Virus record (IMG/VR): IMGVR_UViG_3300044730_000509
Location: 1 to 43,764 of that record
Strand: one strand, 5' to 3'
Source of the DNA: a virus
Length of the DNA stretch: 43,764 nucleotides
A program made the position numbers and the translations under genes. The number at the start of each line of letters is the position of its first letter. The stretch's first letter is position 1. The notes beneath the pieces were generated by a model, which saw only the letters and a list, made by a program, of their open reading frames with translations, had not been told where the DNA came from and did no database searches. Below, in pieces: positions 22,655-30,861 of the stretch.

Positions 22655-25442
22655 TCAAATCCTCCTGGCGGTTCAATACTTTGATGCGTTCAACTTTTAT
22701 CATGCCGAAGTTCGGTATCTTCTTGCCGCGCACGAGCAGCACATCCTGTTCAGCCACCAACCGCTCCATGGCAATGCGGCCCAGCGGCTCATACTTGAAA
22801 CGGTCAACGCGGCAAATGATCGGGATGCCGGTGTCGTCTTTCAAAAAGAAGTCTGAAAACAATGTTTGGCCAGTGAGTTTGCGGCCATCACGCCGCGCGA
22901 CACGCACCGTTTCATTTTCGTCACGCAGCTCTTTCTTTGATATTTTGCCGATGAACAAAACATCGCCGCCATCAGGCAACTTGTCGGCTGTATAAATGAC
23001 CGACCCAACCCGGCAACCATGGCTTACAGGGTCGGCGTACCAATCAGCGTAGGCGTGGCTGATTGGGTAGAGGTCACTGAACTTGATGTGTGCTTCCTTG
23101 ATGCGTTGCCGCAGCTTGTCGTCGGTTGTACCGAGACGGCGCGCTTCTACTGCGGCGACAGCCTTTGCAGGGCCGAACCCGACGAGGTTCATGTAGCCGC
23201 CGATCAACCTTCCATTTTGCACCGACCAGTTGATGTCGCTCAGGTCTGGGTCGAACGCGGTATATTCCACGCCTTCACGGGCCATCTCACGCAAGATTTC
23301 CATCGTCTGGTCATCGTCCTTGGCTGACCTGAGGCAAGCCGCTGCATATTCCAGCGGGTGATACGCCTTCATCCAAGCGCACCAATAACTGATCACTGCG
23401 TAAGCGCACGTGTGCGACTTGTTCATGCCCCATGCGCCGAAGTTACAGATTTCATTCCAGATGTCTTGCGCGACCTCTCCATCAATTTTGTCTTGCGCCG
23501 CGCCTGCGATGAACTTTGCACCTTGCTGGTCGAAGTATTCTTTCCCTTTGCGGCCAGACATCGCCTTGCGAATGACGGTGGTTTCATCCCACGAGAACTT
23601 GCCGATGTCGCGCACGATGCGCATGACTTGTTCTTGGTAGAGCACGACGCCGTATGTGTCAGCCAACAACTCCTCCAGCGCCGGGTGGGTGTACGTCACC
23701 GGCTCTTGACCAGCCTTGCGAGCGATGTATTTCCCGGTCGCGCCGCCGCCTAACGGTCCTGGACGAGCCAGCGCCGTCAAGTGGTCCACCGTCTTGAAGT
23801 TGTCCACGTGCACTTGCGCTGAAATGGTGCGCTGGCTTTGTCCTTCAAACTGAAAGATGCCGGTGTATTTGCGCTGGTTGAAAACTTCTAGCACCTTCGG
23901 GTCGTCCAGCTTCAATCCATAAAGTTCTTCAGCCGTGACGCAATGCGTGTCCTCAATGATGCCGAGTGTGCGCAACCCCAATGCATCAATCTTGAGCAGG
24001 TTCAGGTATTCGCTGTCTGGCTTGTCGATGTGCGCTACGCCGTCTGCACCAACGGTGCAATATTCGTCGACTGGCACGTTACAAACAATCACCCCGGCGG
24101 CGTGTACGCCTGTGTGCCACGCATGGTTTTCAACTTCTGACATGACCACAGCCTTTGGGTTGCGACCCATGAATCGCCGCCCGATGTCGGTGTTGTTCAG
24201 TGTGTCCTCCAACCCTTTCCCGTAGCGAGAGTCACCCGACGAATACTCAATCAACACGTTGAGCAGCTCGAACCGCTCCTTGTCAGGAATGCCGAATCGC
24301 TTGCAAACTTCAGCCATCACGCTGCGCGGCTTGAGTGTATTGACGTTGCCGATACGCGCCACGCAGTTGCGGCCATACTTCTCGGCAAGGTAATCGAAAC
24401 ATTGGTCGCGCTTGGTGTCCGAAAAGTCAATGTCGATATCAGGCAAATCCTTGCGCGTCAAATCAATGAACCGCTCGAACAACAACCCATGCGGTATCGG
24501 GTCAACTTCAGTGATGCCCAACAAGTAACAAAGCAGCGAACCAGCCGACGAGCCGCGCCCCGGCCCCACCAGCATGCGTTCCTTGGCCCAAGCAATCAAG
24601 TCAGCCACAACGATGAAGTAGCTCTCGAAGTTTTTGGCTTCGATGGCGCTCAGTTCACGCTGCAACCGGTCTTCGTATTCCTGCGGCCAAGATGCCAAGT
24701 GACCGAGCGACAAACGATTCCTGCGCCCTTCTTCAGCCAGCGCGCGCAAGTCTCCATCCACATGAATCAGCGGCGCGGTAGGCAGCGCACCAGCGCATCG
24801 TTCAGCGACTTCGTGCGTGTTGCGTACCGCTTGCTTCCAAGCATCGTCGTCCAGGATGCGCAACGCCGCGTGCAACTCCTGCTCGGAGAGGATGTGTTGC
24901 GGCGTTGTTGCCTCACGACCACCAATCGACATGAATGCGGCGTAGTCGGTTGGCTGGGGATAAAAATTGGCGCTGCTCAGGACGAGGGGTTTGCCTGTAC
25001 GACGTGCGAGCGCCAATGCAAAGCGTTGCGCCACGGGAGACGCAGGGTTGATGTCTACATAATCGAATGTGTCCGGGTCAGTCAACGCCGCGCCAGCGAA
25101 CCTGATTACACCCTTGCTCTCACGCAGCAATGCGAGCGGGTCAGAATCTTTGGCGCGCAATGCGGTGCTGAACCGGTAAAATGCACGAGTGTCCTCGGCC
25201 AGCGCCCATGCTTGCGGCTTGCGACCGTCTGGCAGCGTGACGGAAAACTCCGTACCGAATAACGGCTTGAATCCCTGAGCGGCTGCCGCTTTGGCCCAAC
25301 GTACATGGCCCCACGTGCCGCCGTCAACGATGCCTGCTGCTGGCGCGCCGAGCTCCTTGATGGCTGCCGCCACTCGCGGCACAGGCCCGAAAGTTTGACG
25401 GAACGTGAACTCGGTGCGACAACGCAGCTGTGGTATTGTCAT
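22611..25442 (-). CDS. dnaE-like: C-family DNA polymerase (DnaE-like, Pol III alpha)
   Basis: The 943-residue protein is a full catalytic alpha subunit. GPGRGSSAGSLLCYLLGI is at about 293-310, PDIDIDF at 334-340 (Asp335 and Asp337) and KIDALGLRTL at 484-493 (Asp486), which gives the three metal-binding Asp residues. LARPGPL, GVVLYQEQVM, a helix-hairpin-helix region (MNLVGFGPAKAVAAVEARR) and a C-terminal OB domain follow. The N-terminal PHP domain keeps its fold (LRCRTEFTF; GIVDGGTWG; FKPLFGTEF), but the metal-binding His residues are gone. It is shorter than E. coli DnaE (1160). A separate exonuclease gene overlaps it by ATGA. Confidence 0.93.
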   Translation of the reverse strand: MTIPQLRCRTEFTFRQTFGPVPRVAAAIKELGAPAAGIVDGGTWGHVRWAKAAAAQGFKPLFGTEFSVTLPDGRKPQAWALAEDTRAFYRFSTALRAKDSDPLALLRESKGVIRFAGAALTDPDTFDYVDINPASPVAQRFALALARRTGKPLVLSSANFYPQPTDYAAFMSIGGREATTPQHILSEQELHAALRILDDDAWKQAVRNTHEVAERCAGALPTAPLIHVDGDLRALAEEGRRNRLSLGHLASWPQEYEDRLQRELSAIEAKNFESYFIVVADLIAWAKERMLVGPGRGSSAGSLLCYLLGITEVDPIPHGLLFERFIDLTRKDLPDIDIDFSDTKRDQCFDYLAEKYGRNCVARIGNVNTLKPRSVMAEVCKRFGIPDKERFELLNVLIEYSSGDSRYGKGLEDTLNNTDIGRRFMGRNPKAVVMSEVENHAWHTGVHAAGVIVCNVPVDEYCTVGADGVAHIDKPDSEYLNLLKIDALGLRTLGIIEDTHCVTAEELYGLKLDDPKVLEVFNQRKYTGIFQFEGQSQRTISAQVHVDNFKTVDHLTALARPGPLGGGATGKYIARKAGQEPVTYTHPALEELLADTYGVVLYQEQVMRIVRDIGKFSWDETTVIRKAMSGRKGKEYFDQQGAKFIAGAAQDKIDGEVAQDIWNEICNFGAWGMNKSHTCAYAVISYWCAWMKAYHPLEYAAACLRSAKDDDQTMEILREMAREGVEYTAFDPDLSDINWSVQNGRLIGGYMNLVGFGPAKAVAAVEARRLGTTDDKLRQRIKEAHIKFSDLYPISHAYADWYADPVSHGCRVGSVIYTADKLPDGGDVLFIGKISKKELRDENETVRVARRDGRKLTGQTLFSDFFLKDDTGIPIICRVDRFKYEPLGRIAMERLVAEQDVLLVRGKKIPNFGMIKVERIKVLNRQEDLSESTPRTTLVGSPA

Positions 25443-25996
25443 GCTTTTTCCTCGAATGCCATCTTATGCAAGTCCAACGCCAAAACAACTTCTACCAGCG
25501 CCATCACATCGTCCAGCGCCCGGTGAGTTTGCGGCAGCGGTTTGTTGAGCGTGAACTCATAGAGCTCAGTCAACTTGGGGTTGCGGCCCCATTGATCCTT
25601 GTGCAATCCAACGGTGCAATATTCTTGCGCTGGCCAAGGGAAGTCCAACACATCGCACCGCGCCAAATCGTTACGAATCATCGCCCGGTCGAACGGCAAG
25701 TTGTGTGCAAACACAGCGAACGCCTGTCCAAAGATGTGCCGCAGTTGCGGCAATGCATCTTTGAACGATGGCGCGCCGACGAGGTTGGCGTTGGTGATGC
25801 CTGTGATGCGCGTGATCTCGTCGGTGATGTCCTCGCCGGGATGCACAAGTTGAGAGAGCGTCTCTACAACCTGACCTTGCTCATCCACCAATGCCGCGCC
25901 AAGCTCAATTATCTTCGGTTGCTTGGCGAGCGGCGCTGATGGGTGCAACGTCAGCCCGGTTGTTTCTGTATCGAAAACGAGGACAAGGTTGCTCAC
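25439..25996 (-). CDS. dnaQ-like: DnaQ-like 3'-5' proofreading exonuclease
   Basis: The 185-residue protein has the DEDDh motifs: FDTETTGL (Asp9, Glu11), HNLPFD (Asp103) and HRALDD (His158, Asp163). It would remove mismatched 3' ends during replication. The ATGA overlap with the DnaE-like gene, and the lost PHP metal ligands in that polymerase, imply that this protein supplies proofreading in trans. No beta-clamp motif is obvious. Confidence 0.9.
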   Translation of the reverse strand: MSNLVLVFDTETTGLTLHPSAPLAKQPKIIELGAALVDEQGQVVETLSQLVHPGEDITDEITRITGITNANLVGAPSFKDALPQLRHIFGQAFAVFAHNLPFDRAMIRNDLARCDVLDFPWPAQEYCTVGLHKDQWGRNPKLTELYEFTLNKPLPQTHRALDDVMALVEVVLALDLHKMAFEEKA

Positions 25997-26472
25997 CCGG
26001 CATTCTCCCGGCGCACGATGAACTTCAGGTCTGTGCCGAGAATTGCGCGTGTGTCGAAGATCACGTAATGATACTTGCGCTTTTGGTCAATCAAGAACTG
26101 GTTGGTGTGGCTGCGTGTGAACACTTCTTGCGCGACCTTGATGCCCATGGTGTTGAGCTTTTGGCGAAACTTTTCCAGCTCTTCCTCGGTGCAATGCATG
26201 CCAATGTGCGAAACAGTCGGACGCCGCCCAGACATCCAGTTTGGCCCGGTTGTGTAATCCAACACCTCCAACTCCAGCGGCTTGTCGCCGGGGCGAGTGT
26301 TTTGGTAGTTGAATGAGAGGTCAGCTTCGTTCGTGCCAGAAACGCCGAACACACGACCGTCAGCCACCACATGGTCTTCGACCCATTCGTTCAGGCCCAA
26401 GTCGGAGAGCAGTTGTTTGGCCTTCACTGGATCGTTCGGGCAAAGGGCAATTTGTTCGATAAAGAATTTCAT
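25993..26472 (-). CDS. VOC-superfamily (glyoxalase/dioxygenase-like) protein
   Basis: The 159-residue protein shows paired beta-alpha-beta-beta-beta modules: FFIEQIALCPNDPVKAKQLL with FGVSG strands, then VSHIGMHCTEEELEKFRQKL and YHYVIFDTRAI. This is the vicinal-oxygen-chelate layout. His94-like VSHIG and a C-terminal Glu or Asp could bind metal, but the reaction is unknown. ATG 26472 has GGAG six bases upstream and lies one base after the SDR stop. An ATG at 26484 is possible too. Confidence 0.6.
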   Translation of the reverse strand: MKFFIEQIALCPNDPVKAKQLLSDLGLNEWVEDHVVADGRVFGVSGTNEADLSFNYQNTRPGDKPLELEVLDYTTGPNWMSGRRPTVSHIGMHCTEEELEKFRQKLNTMGIKVAQEVFTRSHTNQFLIDQKRKYHYVIFDTRAILGTDLKFIVRRENAG

Positions 26473-26473
26473 T

Positions 26474-27154
26474 TCAAGCTCCATAAGGTAGCACGCAACC
26501 AGTCAGGTATTTGTGCCGGGGTTTATTGTGCAACAAAAAGGCCATGAACTCCGCGAGCTGGGTCGGGTCAGTTTCCTCACCGGCCAGCAGGGCGTTGATT
26601 TGATATTGTTCAGCGTATTCGCGCGTCCAGCCGCGATGCTTGATGACTTGTTCCTCGATGTCCTTGGACATTTCGGTACCCTTGAGCTTGTTGGGGCTGA
26701 TGCCAAAGACGGTGATGCCGTGTTTCTTGGTCAGCTCGCGCGCCAGCTGCAGCGTCATGATGTGCGCGGCCCCTTTGGAAGCGTTGTAAGCGAGCGATGT
26801 CGTCATGGGCATGTGCGATGCATTGCTCACGATGTTCAGCACGGTGCCATGCGAACGCTTCAACTCCGGCAGCGCCCACTGGGTCATGCGGTAGATGCCC
26901 TTTGCGTTCACTGTCAAGACGTCATCCCAATCCTCTTCTTGGAAATCTTCCAGCCAGCCTGTGATGTTGATCCCTGCGCAGTTGATCAACACATCCAGCC
27001 GCTCAGGACAGTCACCGTAAGTTTCTTGCGGGTCAACAACGTCATTGCCCTTCTTGCGGTCGAACTCAAACACCTCATGCCCATCGCGGCGCAGTGCCGC
27101 AACAGCCAGCTTGCCGAGCCCGGCCCCAGAGCCGGTGACGAGAATCTTGCTCAT
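26474..27154 (-). CDS. Short-chain dehydrogenase/reductase (SDR)
   Basis: The 226-residue enzyme has the cofactor motif TGSGAGLG at 7-14, NCAG at 58-61, Asn83, Ser110 and the catalytic YNASK at 123-127. It would oxidise or reduce an unknown substrate with NAD(P)H. The AGAAAGGAAAAGC site for its start sits inside the end of the upstream gene. It is followed by the VOC gene with a one-base gap, so the two may form a metabolic pair carried by the phage. Confidence 0.9.
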   Translation of the reverse strand: MSKILVTGSGAGLGKLAVAALRRDGHEVFEFDRKKGNDVVDPQETYGDCPERLDVLINCAGINITGWLEDFQEEDWDDVLTVNAKGIYRMTQWALPELKRSHGTVLNIVSNASHMPMTTSLAYNASKGAAHIMTLQLARELTKKHGITVFGISPNKLKGTEMSKDIEEQVIKHRGWTREYAEQYQINALLAGEETDPTQLAEFMAFLLHNKPRHKYLTGCVLPYGA

Positions 27155-27438
27155 TGCTTTTCCTTTCTGATTAATGATTCGACCATGGCGGCGTAAACTG
27201 CGAGGTCATGGATTGAGTCTTCGTGTGTCAGGCCGCTGTTGGCGAACCGCGTCATCTTCACAACCATCAACTCGAACAAATGCCAGACGTTGTAGTCTTC
27301 TGCGGTGTGCAACCAAACCCCATCAGGGAACATGGCCGTCATGACGTCACCCACGCGCTTGTAATTGTCGCCATAGACCTTGTTGCGCTCGCGGTAAGTT
27401 TCGGCCATTTCGGCCAGGATGTCAGCGGCTGTCTTCAT
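27151..27438 (-). CDS. MazG/DUF6378-like protein
   Basis: I chose the ATG at 27438 because AAAGGAG precedes it; this gives 95 residues. It has an AETYRERNKVYGDNYKRVG helix, then LFELMVVKMTRFAN and THEDSIHDLAVYAAMVESL. This E/Y-rich, KxxR...DxxxDLxxY pattern matches the phage DUF6378/MazG-like all-alpha NTP pyrophosphohydrolase group. It may trim nucleotide pools, though the metal ligands cannot be assigned securely. It overlaps SDR and HAD genes by four bases at each end. Confidence 0.6.
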   Translation of the reverse strand: MKTAADILAEMAETYRERNKVYGDNYKRVGDVMTAMFPDGVWLHTAEDYNVWHLFELMVVKMTRFANSGLTHEDSIHDLAVYAAMVESLIRKEKQ

Positions 27439-27923
27439 GCGGGCTCCTTTGTGTTGGGTTTTGTGTAGGCACAAACATTGTGAATCTCTCGCTTTTCAGC
27501 GTTTATCCCGGCCCGGAGATACATCGCCACAACGTCAGGCCTGTCGTCGTATGCCGCGACGATTTCTTCCATGGGCACCCCATAGATGTGCGGCAACCAG
27601 TTGAGCATTGTTTGCTTGAGCTCCAACGAATGGCGGTGGTCATTGTTGTTGCGCATGACAAGGTATTCATAAGGCACGTCGTTGAGGCGCAACCACTCCT
27701 TCGTCAGCGCGGCGTAGTGCACTGGGCGCGCAGTGAAGATGATTGTCTTGGCGTCAGGGTGCTGTTCAAAAATGTCTCTGTTACCAACCTTGTCGAAGCC
27801 GCTCAACACATGGTAGTCGTGGTAGCGCTCCATTGGGTCTGACTTTTGCCAGTTGATTTTTGGGATGCGCCATGCGTCGTCAGCGATACAGTTGTCGAGG
27901 TCGACGATTATGAACTTGTTCAT
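27435..27923 (-). CDS. HAD-superfamily phosphatase
   Basis: The 162-residue protein has the HAD nucleophile motif near its N-terminus (FIIVDLDNCIADD; Asp8 and Asp10), motif II as FTARP, and the late acidic motif AAYDDRPDVVAMY. This resembles the 3'-phosphatase half of polynucleotide kinases and small phage 5'(3')-nucleotidases. The substrate is not resolved; a nucleotide role fits its neighbours. An AGAAAGGAAAACTGC site for its start is embedded in the upstream gene, which overlaps it by ATGA. Confidence 0.85.
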   Translation of the reverse strand: MNKFIIVDLDNCIADDAWRIPKINWQKSDPMERYHDYHVLSGFDKVGNRDIFEQHPDAKTIIFTARPVHYAALTKEWLRLNDVPYEYLVMRNNNDHRHSLELKQTMLNWLPHIYGVPMEEIVAAYDDRPDVVAMYLRAGINAEKREIHNVCAYTKPNTKEPA

Positions 27924-28282
27924 GCAGTTTTCCTTTCTGAGATGCGGTCACGGTTGAGTTGCATTGCGGCTGCGTCAGGCGTCCACTCGCCCCACCACTC
28001 AGGCGGCAAGTTGACTGGTGGTGGTTGCACGTATTGCGGCTTGTACCCGCGCACCAACATCTCCAGCCGCAACGCCAAGAATCTATCAAGGCACCAACCG
28101 AGCCGCCGGTAGAAGAACTTGACGTGGCCAGCGCCCAACGTATAACGCTCAGGCGCCACGACCTTTCGGTTGGACTGGTAGGCTTTGGCCGCGAGATTGA
28201 AAACGCGCGGTAGCTCACGGTATTCAGCCAGCAGGTGCTCTCGGGAGAGTTCTTCAGGCGGCACGCAATTGATCCGGGTCAT
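27920..28282 (-). CDS. denV: Pyrimidine-dimer DNA glycosylase (T4 endonuclease V family)
   Basis: The 120-residue protein closely follows T4 DenV: MTRIN at the start with Thr2 as the N-terminal nucleophile, HLLAEYRELPRVF with Glu23, TLGAGHVKFFYRRL and a C-terminal region. DenV (138 residues) removes UV-induced cyclobutane dimers and nicks the abasic site. The shorter C-terminus lacks the last aromatic WYKYYG of T4. Its presence fits a phage exposed to sunlight. It is coupled to ThyX (ATGA) and the HAD gene. Confidence 0.92.
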   Translation of the reverse strand: MTRINCVPPEELSREHLLAEYRELPRVFNLAAKAYQSNRKVVAPERYTLGAGHVKFFYRRLGWCLDRFLALRLEMLVRGYKPQYVQPPPVNLPPEWWGEWTPDAAAMQLNRDRISERKTA

Positions 28283-29001
28283 TTTGCCTCCTTGCGCATC
28301 TTGTCCACGATCTTCAGCAGTCGGCCCTTCTTGAGCAAGTCACCGCCATATTCTTCTTCGGCGAACTTTTCGATCTCTGCAAAGTAGTCGCGCCCTTCTT
28401 GGAACAAGAACTTCTCAGCCCATGGGTGCACCTTGAGCACCTCGTCGCACATCGCGTTCATGACCTTCTGGTATTCGTTTTGTGTTCGTCCACCGGTGCG
28501 GCTCTTGGCCAAGTCGACGAATGACCTGAGGTTGAACTTGGCGACGATGTTGGTGCTGATGTTGGTCGGCAGGATGCCGCGTGCGTCTTCCGCTGGGAGG
28601 CCGAGCTCAATCAACTTGTTGTAGCCGAGCCGGATGTTCTCATTGACGATGTCGACGATGCCGCGCGCTTGGATGTCGTTGTTCACGCGGTCGGTGTAGA
28701 CGTAATCATATTCGCCCATGTTCAACACACGCATCGTTTGTTGCGCGTAGCTGCCATTGCGCGAGCGCACGAACTGATGAGTGAACGCGCGACTGACGCC
28801 TTCAATCATGAAAACGTAATCCACAAACTCCCATGAGCTGGGGATTGTGTTGGCCATGTAATCTAGCTCGGCCAGCTTCTTTTCCTCCGGCCAAGCACGA
28901 ATCTCATCCATCAACCCCGGCGACATCGTCAGCCGAGTTGACTTGGTGAAGATCAGAAGCTCCCGAGCTTCTGGCGTTGTGCTGATTAGTGTTACCTTCA
29001 T
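28279..29001 (-). CDS. thyX: Flavin-dependent thymidylate synthase (ThyX)
   Basis: The 240-residue protein has the ThyX plan: FTHQFVRSRNGSYAQQTMR at 73-91, then PTNISTNIVAKFNLRSF with the late conserved Asn/Arg, and a helical C-terminus. It makes dTMP from dUMP using FAD and methylene-tetrahydrofolate. The family motif RHRx7S reads R79-S80-R81-x7-T89 here, so His and Ser are replaced. It is preceded by AACTTAGAAAGGAACAACC, the phage's recurrent ribosome-binding site, which lies inside the upstream regulator gene. Confidence 0.9.
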   Translation of the reverse strand: MKVTLISTTPEARELLIFTKSTRLTMSPGLMDEIRAWPEEKKLAELDYMANTIPSSWEFVDYVFMIEGVSRAFTHQFVRSRNGSYAQQTMRVLNMGEYDYVYTDRVNNDIQARGIVDIVNENIRLGYNKLIELGLPAEDARGILPTNISTNIVAKFNLRSFVDLAKSRTGGRTQNEYQKVMNAMCDEVLKVHPWAEKFLFQEGRDYFAEIEKFAEEEYGGDLLKKGRLLKIVDKMRKEAK

Positions 29002-29362
29002 GGTTGTTCCTTTCTAAGTTCAAGTCAATTTTCGCAACTCTTCTGTGAGGAGAAACGTCTAACGGAGATGCGCGTATTTGCCGCACGCGCGTGGCGGTGA
29101 TGCCGAGGTCTTTGGCGACCAATGAGGCGGCCCGTTGATCCATGGAAATCATCAAGTCGCGGTTGTACCTGCCGATGCGGCGCTTTATGTGACGCACAGC
29201 ACAATCGAACTCCCGCTTGTCGCCCAACAACGACAGATGAACTTCCATTGTTGAGAAGCGATGTTTCCGGTCACAAATGCGCGCATACTCAACACAATAT
29301 TCGAGCGGCCTGTGGCTCACACCAATGACCGCGCTCTCAGAACCGCAAATGGGACAGTTCAT
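28904..29362 (-). CDS. Zinc-ribbon/HTH regulator-like protein
   Basis: ATG 29362 gives 152 residues; an upstream ATG at 29461 would add an Arg/Gln-rich leader and overlap the FAD gene. Residues 1-38 form a zinc ribbon: MNCPICG, then a second Cys pair ending ARICDRKHRFSTMEVHL, reminiscent of NrdR. A helix-turn-helix-like VAKDLGITATRVRQIR follows at about 85-102. The last 33 codons overlap the ThyX start region in another frame. DNA binding and control of this nucleotide cluster are inferences. It is coupled to the FAD gene by ATGA. Confidence 0.6.
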   Translation of the reverse strand: MNCPICGSESAVIGVSHRPLEYCVEYARICDRKHRFSTMEVHLSLLGDKREFDCAVRHIKRRIGRYNRDLMISMDQRAASLVAKDLGITATRVRQIRASPLDVSPHRRVAKIDLNLERNNHEGNTNQHNARSSGASDLHQVNSADDVAGVDG

Positions 29363-30258
29363 GCTGCGGCTCTTCGCAGGTCGTAGGCGTTGTTGACCTT
29401 GAGCAGCTTCTTGATTGCCGCGATGTCGTCCACAACGTCGTCGAGCAATATGTTGCGCCAAGTCGCGAACCGACCCAACGAATATATGTTGCGCTCCATC
29501 GTGAGCCTGAACAACAGTTGTTTGCGCACAGCGTCATCGATGGGTGCAATCTTGCCATACTTCTGGTCAACTGAACCCAACGACTCACACCCGCTCAGTT
29601 GGATGCCGAAGCTCTTGTTGATTTCTTCTTCGTCCATGTCGCCGAGCGGCCCGACCGTTTCCACGATGAGTGTGTCACCGGTGATGCTGGCGCGGTAGAC
29701 GTTCAGGTGCTGTTCGGGGTAGTAGAGCGTTTGGAACACGTCAGCGCCGGGGATGCGCCAGCGGTGCACCGTGATGCCAGAGCGCGAGAACGTCACCGGG
29801 GCGAGCCACCCCACCAAGCTCAACACCACCGGCAACGGCGCTGTGGAGATGGTTGGGCGCGGCGCGTTGTAGTTGGCGGGTGTTTCCCAGTCAATCCGGT
29901 CATTCACTGCGGCCACCAGCTGCTCGTACAAATCGTCCGGCGCGATGAACCGCTCAGCCGGGTCAAGGTTCCAAATGCTCCGCTCACCGGCCAGCCGCCC
30001 GACAACCTTCTGGGCGTAGAGGTTGGCCCACCGGATGGCGCTGGTTTGTTGGGTGCCGTCGGCCCAGATGCCCTTGCGTACCCGAACCTTGCGGAACTCA
30101 ATGCCCGTCAGCCGCGCGACAGCGTCACTGCGGAAACGCAGCAATGCCTTGTGCGCAGCTTTGGGTTGCGCAGCGGCTTCCACCACTTGCGCATTCGGCC
30201 ACGCATGGGCTGCAATCAACCCTGCGAGGCCAGCGCCAACGATCACTGGGGCCGTCAT
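29359..30258 (-). CDS. FAD-dependent oxidoreductase-like protein
   Basis: The 299-residue protein begins with the Rossmann dinucleotide motif VIVGAGLAGLIAA (Gly8-x-Gly10-x-x-Gly13) and a PNAQVVEA strand where the ADP-ribose 2'-OH is usually bound. The C-terminal SLGRFATWRNILLDD segment resembles the GR(Y/F)..W flavin-binding end of UDP-galactopyranose mutases and amine oxidases. The substrate is unknown. It lies between two DNA-binding-like genes, an odd place for an enzyme, and overlaps both by four bases. It could supply a host- or nucleotide-related redox step. Confidence 0.7.
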   Translation of the reverse strand: MTAPVIVGAGLAGLIAAHAWPNAQVVEAAAQPKAAHKALLRFRSDAVARLTGIEFRKVRVRKGIWADGTQQTSAIRWANLYAQKVVGRLAGERSIWNLDPAERFIAPDDLYEQLVAAVNDRIDWETPANYNAPRPTISTAPLPVVLSLVGWLAPVTFSRSGITVHRWRIPGADVFQTLYYPEQHLNVYRASITGDTLIVETVGPLGDMDEEEINKSFGIQLSGCESLGSVDQKYGKIAPIDDAVRKQLLFRLTMERNIYSLGRFATWRNILLDDVVDDIAAIKKLLKVNNAYDLRRAAA

Positions 30259-30818
30259 TCGTCATCCTCAACGATGGCGAGATGATTTTTCTCGACCAGC
30301 TTTTGCAGGTAGCCGCGCACATTTTGCTGGAAGTGTTCCTCCAGCTCTGCCACCGTGCAGGTCTGGTTCGGTGCATTTTGCACGTAGACCAATACCTGAT
30401 TGCGGATTGATTCGGCTTGCGGGCGAGATTCACCCGCGTTGGTGGCGACCACCTTGTGAATGATTACGCGTTTGCGTCGTTCGCCTTTGGGTTGCTCTGA
30501 GACCTTCGGGCGCGGCTCGATGGGTTGTTGTGCCGTCACGGCATCGTGCAGTGAATGACTCATGGTGCCTTCCTTATACGGATTGTTGTTTTTTATTTCG
30601 CTGGGCGTGAGCGCCACTGGCTGCACGCCTTTGGGCACACCTGCGCGCCCGACAGCGTCCTGAGCGGACATGATGGCCATGCCCACTTGCACTTCTGCTG
30701 CTGCGCGGCTCCCGAACCCTTTGAAGCCGGGATCATTCTTCAGCGCGCGGTAAGTTGCGTTCAAGTCTTCCAATGTGGCGCCCTTCACGGCATCACGGTC
30801 GCGGATTATGTTTGGCAT
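30255..30818 (-). CDS. Winged-helix DNA-binding-like protein
   Basis: The start is ATG 30818, after AACTCAGAAAGGTGAACGC; an ATG at 30935 would run through the DUF932 gene. The 187-residue protein has an N-terminal helical domain (LNATYRALKNDPGFKGFG; AAAEVQVGMAIMSAQ), a low-complexity basic linker, and a C-terminal winged helix (TVAELEEHFQQNVRGYLQKL, then VEKNHLAIVEDDE). It is likely to bind DNA or a partner of the replication machinery, but I do not recognise the family. Confidence 0.55.
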   Translation of the reverse strand: MPNIIRDRDAVKGATLEDLNATYRALKNDPGFKGFGSRAAAEVQVGMAIMSAQDAVGRAGVPKGVQPVALTPSEIKNNNPYKEGTMSHSLHDAVTAQQPIEPRPKVSEQPKGERRKRVIIHKVVATNAGESRPQAESIRNQVLVYVQNAPNQTCTVAELEEHFQQNVRGYLQKLVEKNHLAIVEDDE

Positions 30819-30861
30819 TGCGTTCACCTTTCTGAGTTTGCTGAATTGATTATGCTGGAGT

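Noticed and set aside
24402-25262. Plus-strand frame of 286 codons opposite the polymerase gene
   Set aside because: The DnaE-like frame has all catalytic motifs; the plus frame is Arg/Gln/Val-rich and has no recognisable domain.
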